This document shows, one piece after another, positions 9,877-17,393 of a stretch of DNA of 64,000 nucleotides. The stretch is taken from positions 62,001 to 126,000 of the forward strand of contig NZ_KI629782.1 in NCBI RefSeq assembly GCF_000503775.1. The letters are read 5' to 3'. The stretch is from Brevibacillus panacihumi W25 (GTDB lineage Bacteria; Bacillota; Bacilli; Brevibacillales; Brevibacillaceae). The translations under genes and the position numbers were made by a program. Each line of letters starts with the position of its first letter. Within the stretch, counting starts at the first letter, position 1. A model generated the notes under the pieces. The model was not told the origin of the DNA. It ran no database searches and saw only the letters and a list, made by a program, of their open reading frames with translations.

Positions 9877-10828
9877 GCATGTCGCTGGAGAGGCGCTGTT
9901 CCTGGCTGGCAGCCTCCCGTATACGATCTGCTAGCTTTTCAGCCTGTTTTTCCGGTTGCCGCAGGTGCTGGGCCTTGATGAACATCGCGCGTATAACGGC
10001 CCACCGCCGGGCAGCTTCTTCAAACTCAGACTGGAAGGCTTCCAGATGACGTGAATAATCCAATTGATTCAAATAGCGAAACAGCTGAGCCATTAGCTTT
10101 CGAAAACGAGCCACGTCGAGCAGACTGAGCATCAATGGAGAGCCATACGTATGACCACTTTCAAGGATCTGCAACTCTTTCTTAAACGCTTCTGGCTCCG
10201 TGATCTCCTGGGAAAAGGTGAGAATTGCTTCCAAGGAGGAAAGTTGACGAAAGTGAGAGACTGCCAAGCGCGTGATCTTCTGCGCGTTCACGTCCTTCCT
10301 CTCTTCCCCGACCACCTCAAAAATCCAGCAGGGTCCGATTTCCCCCTCCATTCCGGAGACGGGATAGGCAATCCGTTCCTTTTGATAAAAAGCATCACAG
10401 CAAATGATGGCATCTTCGCCTTCATCCCAACCAACTGCTAGACAGGTATGGGATGAATGAAAGCGCTGATAGCCGACATCCCATGGACAGGTGTATGTAT
10501 CCATTGAGATGATGACCGGCATTTCTCGGGACCATTGCTGTTGAAGGATACCCTTCCATTCTGGCAATGACTGCGGGTTGAGCCTATATAGTCTGATGCC
10601 GTGGTAACGCTCTAAATTCGCTAGTGTATCCCCGGTTCCTGGATGTACCCGATCACCTAAAGTTGTTGCTTTCGCCGATGCAGAATCAAGGGAAAAGCCC
10701 CATGACTCCAAGTACATCAGCTCATGTCTTCGCCCCAGCCAGTGCACTACGCTAACCAGTTGATCTGTGAAGCAGCTGCGTGCCTCATCATGCAAGGGGG
10801 ACAATGCAGACAGCAGCGGCGGATTCAT
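9836..10828 (-). CDS. BtrH-like (papain-fold) acyltransferase or peptidase
   Basis: This 330-residue protein resembles the N-terminal domain of butirosin BtrH, which moves an acyl group from an ACP to an amine, and the wider C39/papain fold. A Cys near residue 19 (ARSCFTDQ) is followed far downstream by SSHTCLAVGWDE and CCDAFY, plausible His and Asp partners of a Cys-His-Asp centre. The C-terminal ~170 residues are helical and charged. It overlaps the FkbH-like gene by 4 bp and the methyltransferase gene at the other end, so it belongs to the biosynthetic operon. Product release or acyl transfer from a carrier protein fits best. A second, more diverged copy is at 15129-16133. Confidence 0.65.
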   Translation of the reverse strand: MNPPLLSALSPLHDEARSCFTDQLVSVVHWLGRRHELMYLESWGFSLDSASAKATTLGDRVHPGTGDTLANLERYHGIRLYRLNPQSLPEWKGILQQQWSREMPVIISMDTYTCPWDVGYQRFHSSHTCLAVGWDEGEDAIICCDAFYQKERIAYPVSGMEGEIGPCWIFEVVGEERKDVNAQKITRLAVSHFRQLSSLEAILTFSQEITEPEAFKKELQILESGHTYGSPLMLSLLDVARFRKLMAQLFRYLNQLDYSRHLEAFQSEFEEAARRWAVIRAMFIKAQHLRQPEKQAEKLADRIREAASQEQRLSSDMLEWSCQATERDNR

Positions 10829-11904
10829 AGGGAAACCTCGACATCTACATATTCTGGAGCAGCCGGGATGAGAGAGACGTCATGCTCCAAAATAACCAGA
10901 TTGCCTTGTTTTTGCACTTCCTGAAATCCCGCAAATTTATATGTTATGTACATCATGCGATTGCGAGAGTTCGGCAGAAATTCCGCTCTCAGTCGAACCT
11001 GAGCTTCTTTCGCCATCCTTAGCAACTGATTGATCAGAATGCCTCCAATACCTCTGGACATCACGCGGCAGGACAAGAGCAGCAGCTTGATCGTCCACAC
11101 CTCTTCTCGGCACTCCAGCATCGTCAGTCCAATTTTTCCGTAAGTACCGTACTTGTCATCGAGCGAAGCGATCAAGAGAAGATGGCTATCTGATTGGCGC
11201 AGCTCATCCAGTTCCTCGTAAGAGTATGTGTAGCCTGTGGTATTCAGCTGATGAGTTCGGACAGTCAGTTCTTCGGCACGCTGCAGATCTCCGGGCTGTA
11301 CCCGGCCGATTCGCACCTTCATCTGCAAGGATGCTAGAAAATCGGCTTGAGGCCCCACATATTCCTCTTCTACTTTTTTCCTCTCCAGATCTGTCTGATA
11401 CAGGACTCGACGCAGCTTCGAATCCTCCGTGACAAAGCGCGGCTTGAATGCTGGATAATCCAGTATTTGCAACAACTCCTCTGCATCCAGACACAGAACC
11501 GAAGGATGGGTGTGTGCGACTTCTTCGCGTTCAAATGGTTGATCATCGATAAAGGCTAAGGAATCGATACCGATGTTGATCGATTCGGCAATTTGTTGAA
11601 TCGACAGAGATTTTCGATTCCAGTTAATTTGTGGATAGATAAAAAAGTGATCAATGCCGTACTCTTTGAGCTTGTCCATCGCATGGTCATAGTCGTTTTT
11701 GCTAGCGATCGACTGCAGGATCCCGCGGGCATCCAGTTCCTCCATGACCGAGATGACCTGATCCCGCAGGTGGACATCGCTGTTTTCGAGCAGGACGCCG
11801 TTCCATAAGGTATGGTCCAAGTCCCAGACTAGACATTTGATTTTCCCCCCCTGCTGCCGGGCGTCTAACTGGTCTTGGGAAATGACTTCTGCTTGACTCG
11901 ACAT
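10825..11904 (-). CDS. FkbH-like HAD protein (glyceryl-ACP loading)
   Basis: A HAD-superfamily protein of the FkbH type: the phosphatase-like motif VWDLDHTLW near residue 30, SIASKND and AFIDDQPFEREEV in the HAD half, then a GNAT-like C-terminal half. FkbH family enzymes take 1,3-bisphosphoglycerate, dephosphorylate it and place glyceryl on an ACP; oxidation then gives hydroxymalonyl- or methoxymalonyl-ACP. I chose the ATG at 11904 because AGGAGGTG lies 9 nt upstream and it follows the dehydrogenase stop by 19 bp; the longer frame overlaps that gene. The partner ACPs and dehydrogenase are encoded directly upstream. Confidence 0.92.
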   Translation of the reverse strand: MSSQAEVISQDQLDARQQGGKIKCLVWDLDHTLWNGVLLENSDVHLRDQVISVMEELDARGILQSIASKNDYDHAMDKLKEYGIDHFFIYPQINWNRKSLSIQQIAESINIGIDSLAFIDDQPFEREEVAHTHPSVLCLDAEELLQILDYPAFKPRFVTEDSKLRRVLYQTDLERKKVEEEYVGPQADFLASLQMKVRIGRVQPGDLQRAEELTVRTHQLNTTGYTYSYEELDELRQSDSHLLLIASLDDKYGTYGKIGLTMLECREEVWTIKLLLLSCRVMSRGIGGILINQLLRMAKEAQVRLRAEFLPNSRNRMMYITYKFAGFQEVQKQGNLVILEHDVSLIPAAPEYVDVEVSL

Positions 11905-11923
11905 GCTTTGAGCACCTCCTGTT

Positions 11924-13066
11924 TTAATCGAGTGTCGTATAGGCATGAGTCGCAATCAGGATTTCATGCATTTGTGTACTTCCCTCAATAATTTCCATGA
12001 CTTTGGAATCGCGCAAATACCGCTGGACCGCATAGTCAGGGCTGCATCCATTGGCACCGTGAATTTGTACGGCCTGGTTCGCTGTTTTTGTAGCTGTAGT
12101 TGATGCGAAATATTTTGCCACCCAGGTTTCCATCATGGCTTCGGGGTGACCGGCATCTTTCAATTCCCCGGCACGCATGCAGAGAAGTCTGGCAGCCTTC
12201 ACACCCGAGACCATCTCGGTGATCATCTTCTGAATTAACTGTTGTTCCCGCAAATACACGCCGAATTGTTTGCGGCTGCTAGTGTATTTTAGACTATCTC
12301 GTAAGCAAGCTTCTGCGATCCCTACGCATCCCCAGGCAATCGTATAGCGCCCGTAATCCAGGCAAGAGGTTGCGACATGGGACAGGCCGAAGCCCTTTTT
12401 CCCGATCAGCGCGTCTTTCGAAATCCTGCAGCGGTCGAAATGGATTTCAGCCAGCATCGAGGCCCGCGTCCCCAGGATTCCCGTCAGCTTTTTCACGCGG
12501 ACGCCGGGACTTTCACGCGGTATGAGAAATGCGCTCGGTTGCCCATCTAGAAGAGCAAATACTAGAAAGACATCCGCGATTTGACCAAAAGTTGTCCATT
12601 TTTTCACCCCTGTTATCCAATACGCATCCTCTGTTTCGACGGCTACCGTTTGCAAGCCCTGTACATCGCTTCCAGCCTGCTCCTCGGAGAGAGCAAAGGC
12701 ACCGATCGATTCTCCCGCAGCAAGGGATGGCAACCATCTTGTCTTTTGATCCCGTGTACCCCATTTATAGATCGCCTGAATGACCATGCCATGAACGGTA
12801 AGGAGGCTTCGGACCGACGAGCAGCCGCGGCCGATTTCTTCCGCCAGAATCCCAAGTGTGATCATATCGAAATTTCTTCCGCCGTACTCCGCAGGCAGCA
12901 TCGCGCTTAAAAACCCTTTTTGTGCCAATTGGCCAATGAATTCACCAGGAATCTGTTCGGTCTGGTCAAATTGATTCGCGTACGGAGCCAAATGCTGATC
13001 GACAAAACTAGCAGCTTCTTCTTGCCAGGCACGCAGCAGGGAGTTTTCTCCTGAATGCACGGACAT
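11924..13066 (-). CDS. Acyl-CoA dehydrogenase family enzyme (FkbI/ZmaE-like)
   Basis: A full-length 380-residue flavoprotein with acyl-CoA dehydrogenase landmarks: FALSEEQAGSDVQG, WITGVKKWTTFGQIADVFLVFAL, the RKQFGVYLREQQLIQKM helix, QIHGANGCSPDYAVQRYLRDSKVMEIIEGSTQMHEI at the C-terminus. In FkbI- and ZmaE-type pathways such enzymes oxidise an ACP-bound glyceryl- or seryl-derived unit toward hydroxy- or aminomalonyl-ACP. Its ATG at 13066 overlaps the TGA of the preceding ACP gene (TGATG), consistent with translational coupling. Confidence 0.9.
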   Translation of the reverse strand: MSVHSGENSLLRAWQEEAASFVDQHLAPYANQFDQTEQIPGEFIGQLAQKGFLSAMLPAEYGGRNFDMITLGILAEEIGRGCSSVRSLLTVHGMVIQAIYKWGTRDQKTRWLPSLAAGESIGAFALSEEQAGSDVQGLQTVAVETEDAYWITGVKKWTTFGQIADVFLVFALLDGQPSAFLIPRESPGVRVKKLTGILGTRASMLAEIHFDRCRISKDALIGKKGFGLSHVATSCLDYGRYTIAWGCVGIAEACLRDSLKYTSSRKQFGVYLREQQLIQKMITEMVSGVKAARLLCMRAGELKDAGHPEAMMETWVAKYFASTTATKTANQAVQIHGANGCSPDYAVQRYLRDSKVMEIIEGSTQMHEILIATHAYTTLD

Positions 13067-13326
13067 CACCTGGTTTCTTCCAATCCAAGTGCCGTCAATT
13101 GCTTGCGCTCGACAAATTGCGCGATAGCATCGATGGATTGAAAGTTTTCTAGCTCCAGATCATCGTTCTCGACCTGCAAAGAAAATTCGTTCTCCAGATA
13201 CATGACTAGCTGCATGGCAAACAGCGAATTCACGTATCCCCTTGCAAAAATGTCATCGTGGTCTTCAATGTTCTTTTGCTTAGAAGCCCGCAGAATGAAG
13301 CTGCGTATTTTCGCTTTTTTGTCCAT
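13066..13326 (-). CDS. Free-standing acyl carrier protein (FkbJ-like)
   Basis: An 86-residue ACP. The phosphopantetheine site is in GYVNSLFAMQLVMYLENEF; the xVNSLFAxQLV pattern is typical of the small ACPs that carry glyceryl-derived extender units in FkbJ/ZmaD-type pathways. It starts at ATG 13326 behind AAAGGTGG, 6 bp after the preceding ACP gene, and its TGA overlaps the dehydrogenase start. Priming is likely by the Sfp-type PPTase encoded at 16376-17092. Confidence 0.9.
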   Translation of the reverse strand: MDKKAKIRSFILRASKQKNIEDHDDIFARGYVNSLFAMQLVMYLENEFSLQVENDDLELENFQSIDAIAQFVERKQLTALGLEETR

Positions 13327-13332
13327 TTGTTG

Positions 13333-13584
13333 TTATCCACCTTTCTTTCGTTCAATAAAATCAATTAAATCCTGGAAATTTTCATACTGGCTCATATCCA
13401 ATTCATCGTCCAGAAATTCAAATCCAAATTCGTTTTCGATCGCGACTATTGCTTTGATAAAGGTTAATGAATTGACTCCTGTCTCTCGTAGGTCCGTCTC
13501 ATAGCCGAACTTTCCGATGACATCCATCCCGAGCGCATCTTTCAGCACTTTCTGGAAACTAGTTTTTAGACCAACTGACATCAT
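13333..13584 (-). CDS. Free-standing acyl carrier protein
   Basis: An 83-residue ACP and the first gene of the leftward operon. The carrier serine is in RETGVNSLTFIKAIVAIENEF, followed by the usual acidic helix III region. AAGGAG lies 5-6 nt before the ATG. It differs clearly from the FkbJ-like ACP next to it, so the two probably carry different units or act at different steps; which carries the glyceryl group is not visible from sequence. Confidence 0.88.
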   Translation of the reverse strand: MMSVGLKTSFQKVLKDALGMDVIGKFGYETDLRETGVNSLTFIKAIVAIENEFGFEFLDDELDMSQYENFQDLIDFIERKKGG

Positions 13585-13822
13585 TTACGCTCCTTGTGTA
13601 AATTCTTGTCAATACTATACAACAAGAACTTTTGTAAAAAAACAATAAATTACAATTATTCCAACAATTACTACATACTATCTACTTTTCCTGCATTTTT
13701 TGGGTAAAAATCCCTGTTTATTCATATGTAAAAACTCTTATTTTTCAAGATTCTCTTGTTTTATCCTGCAAGTTTATGACAGATTATTCGTAATACTAGT
13801 ACATTAAGGAGGGGCATCCCAC
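13585..13822 (+). promoter_or_regulatory. Divergent intergenic region of the cluster
   Basis: This AT-rich gap separates the start of the leftward biosynthetic operon from the rightward monooxygenase gene, so it should hold two promoters. On the minus strand, TATAGT about 40 nt before the ACP start is a weak -10 candidate next to an imperfect dyad (ACAAAAGTTCTTGT) that could bind a regulator. On the plus strand, TAATAC near 13791 is a possible -10 for the monooxygenase. No convincing -35 is seen for either. Confidence 0.4.
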
Positions 13823-14812
13823 ATGAAATTCTCGCTAAGTTTTTTCTCCAATTTGCTTCCACATGACATTTTTGCCGAAAAATACGATTTCTTGTTCCGG
13901 CTGGTACGCTATGCAGAAGACCACAACTACCATGGTGTCTGGGTGCCAGAACGCCACTTTCATCCCTTTGGAGGCTTGTTCCCTAGTCCTGCAGTAATGG
14001 CATCCGCAATGGCGCAATATACCAACCGGCTGCGTTTGTATGCGGGTAGCGTTGTTCTACCGCTCCACTCTCCTGTGCTGGTTGCAGAGGAATGGGCGAT
14101 GATTGATCAGCTTTCCAAGGGACGGGTATCCGTCTCTTTCGCCTCGGGTTGGAACGTGAAGGAATTCTCTCGACTTGGCCAGCGTTTCGATGACCGCAGG
14201 CAAAGAATGTGGGACGGGATCCAGCAAATCAAACAGCTCTGGCAGGACGAAGTCGAAGAATACACCCTCTATCCCAAGCCCTACCAAAAGGAAATCCCCA
14301 TTTACATCACGGCCATAGGTGGTTTGGAAACCTGCTATCAGGCAGGATTACACGGCTACCATCTCCTCACTAATTTTGTCATCAATGATATGAAACATCT
14401 CCAAGAGAAAATTGATCATTACCGCCGAGGGCTCCGAGACGGGGGGCATGAGTGGGAGAAGAAGGATATTGCGCTCATGCTTCATACGTACATTGCGAAT
14501 TCACAGGCTGAAGTGGAAACCGTCGCCAAGGACCCTTTCTTCCTTTATCAGGATTCCTTTCTCAATCTGATGAACAATCCGATCTATGCCACGGAACGGG
14601 AAAAGAGAATCGCCAGGACATACACCTTCAACAAATTTTCGCCTGATTACTCCTTACTCGGCACGATGGAAACATGCCGTAAGTTGATCCATGACGTAAA
14701 AAGAATGGGCGTCACCCAAATCGCTGCTCTTGTGGACTTTGGGATTGACGAGCCCAACATGATCGCCAGTTTGGACCGGTTGACCGCACTTGCTGGGGAA
14801 TGGGACGCATAA
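13823..14812 (+). CDS. LLM-class flavin monooxygenase (MupA/Atu3640-like)
   Basis: A 329-residue luciferase-like monooxygenase of the natural-product group that also occurs as a domain inside NRPS/PKS proteins. Visible landmarks are HGVWVPERHFHPFGGLFPSPAV, RLRLYAGSVVLPLHSP, the VAEEWAMIDQLSKGRVSVSFASGWN block and YPKPYQKEIPIYITA. It is expected to use reduced flavin and oxygen to hydroxylate or oxidise a carrier-bound intermediate. AAGGAGGGG lies 8 nt before the ATG. It is the only rightward gene in the cluster and converges on the RRE gene with a shared terminator. Confidence 0.92.
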   Translation: MKFSLSFFSNLLPHDIFAEKYDFLFRLVRYAEDHNYHGVWVPERHFHPFGGLFPSPAVMASAMAQYTNRLRLYAGSVVLPLHSPVLVAEEWAMIDQLSKGRVSVSFASGWNVKEFSRLGQRFDDRRQRMWDGIQQIKQLWQDEVEEYTLYPKPYQKEIPIYITAIGGLETCYQAGLHGYHLLTNFVINDMKHLQEKIDHYRRGLRDGGHEWEKKDIALMLHTYIANSQAEVETVAKDPFFLYQDSFLNLMNNPIYATEREKRIARTYTFNKFSPDYSLLGTMETCRKLIHDVKRMGVTQIAALVDFGIDEPNMIASLDRLTALAGEWDA

Positions 14813-14830
14813 GCTCTCTTTTCGACAACG

Positions 14831-14867
14831 ACAGGAGAATGCAGACGACTGCTCCTCCTGTTTTTTG
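14831..14867. terminator. Rho-independent terminator after the monooxygenase
   Basis: ACAGGAG pairs with CTCCTGT around a short GC-containing loop and is followed by six T on the plus strand. It lies between two converging genes and mainly serves the monooxygenase. Confidence 0.8.
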
Positions 14868-14884
14868 TCAGCAATCAGCTGCTG

Positions 14885-15157
14885 CTACTCACCTACTACC
14901 TTGATGAGTCGATACGACTCCATCAGTGAAAGTGCTGCAGCAACGTGCTCTTCGACAACGTCTTTACCGGTCCCGTGGTCGAGAAAGTAATGCGTCACTT
15001 CGGTTCGGGTCCTCGGCTTCTTCAAAAACTCAAGACAGTCGATCGTATCCGCAGAAACTTTAAGTACGCGATTCATGTTGGCCTGCACGATGAGCTTCAT
15101 GCCGGCATCCTCCATAATCTCAACTTGCTCAGAGAGAAATAGATACTTTTTCTCCAT
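14885..15157 (-). CDS. PqqD-like RiPP recognition element protein
   Basis: A 90-residue protein with the PqqD/RRE winged-helix pattern: a beta-rich N-terminus (KLIVQANMNRVLKVSADTIDCLEFL) then three helices (RTRTEVTHYFL, DVVEEHVAAALSLMESYRLIKVV). In RiPP pathways such domains bind the leader of a precursor peptide and bring it to the modifying enzyme or protease. GGGGAGGGG lies just before ATG 15157, and the gene overlaps the end of the second BtrH-like gene by 29 bp, so the two are made together. The nearest candidate client is the 23-codon ORF at 16227-16298. Family call is moderately sure; the client is inferred. Confidence 0.72.
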   Translation of the reverse strand: MEKKYLFLSEQVEIMEDAGMKLIVQANMNRVLKVSADTIDCLEFLKKPRTRTEVTHYFLDHGTGKDVVEEHVAAALSLMESYRLIKVVGE

Positions 15158-16133
15158 GGAACCCCTCCCCGATTTGCATTTTCAAAGCATGAAAGGCTTT
15201 CTGCTCCATATCAAGGATGCCGTTGAGCCTGATCATAATTCGCTCCAGAATCTCCGCTGATGGTGAATAAGAGCTTTTATGAAACATGAGCTGTACCTGT
15301 TTCCATTCTTGATGAACTTCCTGAAATCGCGAGACGGTTTCGGAGCGGATAATCTTGTGGCTGGCTAACTCCTCCATTGCCTGTACGCTTAACAAACTTG
15401 TGGCGGTTGGCCCCCAAGGATGATACATCTGTTTGGTCAGATATTTCAGGATCAGGCCCTTCAATACCGGCGTCACCTGTTCGAGAAGCTTTAAATCGGC
15501 CAAAAAGCGCTGCAGATTCTGCTCTGACTGCAAGGCAATCTCTTCTTGCACGACACTGTTGCGTAAACGCCCAATGATATCGTTGCGATACTCTGGTTTC
15601 GGTTCCTTGATCCAGCGAAACTCGATCCAGGTGTGGGGTTCTTGACCGTATTCCTGGATGCCCTGCTGAATCTCCTGCAGCTTCGGCAGGTTTATCCATC
15701 CGTTGTACAAGGGGTTGGAGACGCGTACCCGTCGTTGTGACGGGTCCCATTGATGAACCGCTAATAGAGTCACGGTAGGAAGCACCTGGGGCTCGTTGGG
15801 AAGCAACGTGCTCAGCCCCATGATGACAGGGATCCTCTTTTGTTCAAGCGCGGTTTCGAGTTCAGACCAAGATTCACCAGATGCAGATTCGTACGTGACC
15901 TCTTCCACACCAATAAGCTCGCGAATTCCTGCCATCTCGCCATACTGCAGCAAATTTACCGTGGGGAAAACCAGTGTAGGACTGTCTTGCTTCGATTGAT
16001 AGTGAAACCCTAGTTTTCCGCACGCCAAAAACAAAAAAGGGGTTGATACGTCAAGATCGCGAGTAAAAGTGATCCAGCGACTGAGGATTTCCAAAAAACA
16101 ATTTTCACCATGAACTTCAGGAAAAGAGCGCAT
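15129..16133 (-). CDS. BtrH-like papain-fold protein, second copy
   Basis: A 334-residue protein similar in size, layout and helical C-terminal half to the BtrH-like protein at 9836-10828. The N-terminal VHGENCFLEILSRWITF keeps the candidate nucleophile Cys12. Where the first copy has SSHTCLAVGWD and CCDAFY, this one reads PTVTLLAVHQWD and SNPLY, so the presumed His and Asp are replaced by Val (or shifted) and Asn. It may be a non-catalytic binding partner, or use a different His. GGAGG lies 5 nt before ATG 16133. It is encoded between the small peptide ORF and the RRE gene, the arrangement of a precursor-processing module. Function is inferred. Confidence 0.6.
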   Translation of the reverse strand: MRSFPEVHGENCFLEILSRWITFTRDLDVSTPFLFLACGKLGFHYQSKQDSPTLVFPTVNLLQYGEMAGIRELIGVEEVTYESASGESWSELETALEQKRIPVIMGLSTLLPNEPQVLPTVTLLAVHQWDPSQRRVRVSNPLYNGWINLPKLQEIQQGIQEYGQEPHTWIEFRWIKEPKPEYRNDIIGRLRNSVVQEEIALQSEQNLQRFLADLKLLEQVTPVLKGLILKYLTKQMYHPWGPTATSLLSVQAMEELASHKIIRSETVSRFQEVHQEWKQVQLMFHKSSYSPSAEILERIMIRLNGILDMEQKAFHALKMQIGEGFHGEKVSISL

Positions 16134-16180
16134 GTTTTCCTCCGGCGTTCAGAATTTATATCTATGTACATTTCGAATGG

Positions 16181-16221
16181 GTAGAGAGAGAGTCCAGGCA
16201 ATATGCCTAGACTCTGTCTAC
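16181..16221 (-). promoter_or_regulatory. Stem-loop between peptide ORF and BtrH-like gene
   Basis: A 20-nt arm (GTAGAGAGAGAGTCCAGGCA) and an 18-nt arm (TGCCTAGACTCTGTCTAC) face each other across a 3-nt loop, with one mismatch and a small bulge. It begins 5 nt after the peptide stop codon on the minus strand. No T run follows, so it is unlikely to be a full terminator. It could stabilise the short upstream message or cause partial termination so that the peptide is made in excess of the downstream proteins. Confidence 0.7.
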
Positions 16222-16226
16222 GAATC

Positions 16227-16298
16227 TTAGTTTGTTGTTTTGCAACCGTTTGTTTCTACACCGCCGGAAGCTACTGGTTCGATTTTCACTTCTACCAT
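16227..16298 (-). CDS. Putative 23-residue precursor peptide
   Basis: This ORF encodes 23 residues: MVEVKIEPVASGG followed by VETNGCKTTN, then TAA. A near-perfect anti-16S match (AAAGGAGGTGATCC) sits at optimal distance from ATG 16298, one of the strongest ribosome sites in the window. Its own promoter lies just upstream. The Gly-Gly after residue 11 resembles a double-glycine leader cut, which would leave a ten-residue core with a single Cys; this is inference. Downstream on the same strand are a stem-loop, a papain-fold protein gene and a PqqD-like RRE gene, the usual company of a ribosomally made, modified peptide. I do not recognise the sequence. It could instead be a pheromone-like or leader peptide. 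Confidence 0.65.
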   Translation of the reverse strand: MVEVKIEPVASGGVETNGCKTTN

Positions 16299-16325
16299 TT
16301 GGATCACCTCCTTTTCCATATTGGT

Positions 16326-16354
16326 ATAATAATCCATTATTATTTATTAGTCAA
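16326..16354 (-). promoter_or_regulatory. Promoter of the small peptide unit
   Basis: On the minus strand TTGACT (16349-16354) and TATTAT (16326-16331) are separated by exactly 17 nt, a strong housekeeping-type promoter. It lies 28 nt upstream of the peptide ATG and in the gap after the PPTase stop codon, so the peptide unit can be expressed independently of the PPTase gene. Confidence 0.75.
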
Positions 16355-16375
16355 TCCACATTTCGAATATTTAGA

Positions 16376-17092
16376 CTATTTTTTCGGGAGTATATTTTCC
16401 ACGTAGCAATACTTGATTTCATCGCAAAAAGTTGGTATTCGTGAACAAATTGATAGTTTATACCCCACATCTATCTCGTATTGTCTCAGAAACCATGACA
16501 ACAGCTCTTTTGATTGCAGGACAAGATGGAATTTTTCTCCCTCAGTCCTTCGAATAGAAAAAGAATTCAACGGCTTAGATAGTCCCATTCCCAAAGCCTT
16601 TAGATAGCTTTCCTTCAATGTCCAAAGGTCATAGAAATAGGCAAGCTGCTCTTCACGCGGTTGTGCCAGGAGATCTTCATATTCGATGCACGAAAAGAAA
16701 CGTTTTGCGACATCTATCTCAATGGGCCGGATATGCTCAATGTCAATTCCTACCGGGGCATTGCTGGTAGCACAAACCACCCAGTCGCCTGAATGAGAAA
16801 GATTGAAGTGAAAATCGGGAAGCTGTTCGACAAAAGGCTTGCCGTACCGGGTTACTTGAAAGGAAATCTGTTCATTGGAGAGCCCGAAGCTTTGGGCTAG
16901 GATGGAACGAATGAGAACATCCGCCAGCACCGCACGATAGGCATCTGCCTGCCTATGAAAGCGGTGGACTCGTAGTCGTTTTTCTGGTGCGATTTGCATT
17001 AGCAAGAAGTGATACACATCCTGTTCCAGAAAGGAAGGAACCCGGACAGCGTAGACGTTGACCAATCGAAATCTCTCGCTTTCTTCTAGCAT
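16376..17092 (-). CDS. Sfp-type 4'-phosphopantetheinyl transferase
   Basis: This 238-residue protein matches Sfp along its length: APEKRLRVHRFHRQADAYRAVLADVLIRSIL, RYGKPFVEQLPDFHFNLSHSGDWVVCA, GIDIEHIRPIEIDVAKRFFS and FYDLWTLKESYLKALGMGL. The Mg-binding GIDIE and the WxxKESYxK motif are intact. It transfers phosphopantetheine from CoA to the serine of the ACP/PCP domains encoded at 3674-9046 and 13066-13584. No good ribosome site precedes ATG 17092; compared with Sfp the protein has ~8 extra N-terminal residues, so a downstream TTG start is possible. Confidence 0.95.
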   Translation of the reverse strand: MLEESERFRLVNVYAVRVPSFLEQDVYHFLLMQIAPEKRLRVHRFHRQADAYRAVLADVLIRSILAQSFGLSNEQISFQVTRYGKPFVEQLPDFHFNLSHSGDWVVCATSNAPVGIDIEHIRPIEIDVAKRFFSCIEYEDLLAQPREEQLAYFYDLWTLKESYLKALGMGLSKPLNSFSIRRTEGEKFHLVLQSKELLSWFLRQYEIDVGYKLSICSRIPTFCDEIKYCYVENILPKK

Positions 17093-17393
17093 TTTCCAGG
17101 GTTTGGACCCATTCTAGCTTATCCAACTCCATTTAACCTATGGGATCAAGTGACTATTTAATTTTGTGATATTATACCCGTTAAATACCTATTGACTCAG
17201 AATGATGAATATGCGGTTTACCTTTTTCTACTAAATCAAGCAGTAATTTGAGATTATTATTATATACCTTTTTGTGGAATAAAATCCATAATTCAGAATG
17301 GAATTATTGTTTTAATAGTCAGAAAACATGTATGGTAAAAAAATATATCTATGGAACTGAATTTTATAGGCCTTAATGGCTATTCATGGAGAT
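17093..17393. other. AT-rich intergenic region, nothing clear
   Basis: About 300 bp of AT-rich DNA between the PPTase gene and the decayed UvrA-like gene. TATAAT on the minus strand near 17172-17177 could be the -10 of the PPTase promoter, but the -35 is poor. I see no small ORF with a ribosome site and no strong stem-loop. It probably marks the right border of the cluster. Confidence 0.4.

Noticed and set aside
1..13584. Assignment to a named product such as edeine, zwittermicin or gramicidin
   Set aside because: The domain set does not match any of these closely enough from sequence alone, so no product is claimed.
13602..13607. TTGACA on the minus strand close to the first ACP gene
   Set aside because: It lies only ~20 nt before the start codon and overlaps the region of the ribosome site, so it cannot be the -35 of that gene; no -10 fits.
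15129..15157. 29-bp overlap of the RRE and BtrH-like genes as a wrong start
   Set aside because: The RRE start has a strong GGGGAGGGG site; a later start would remove the first strand of the fold.
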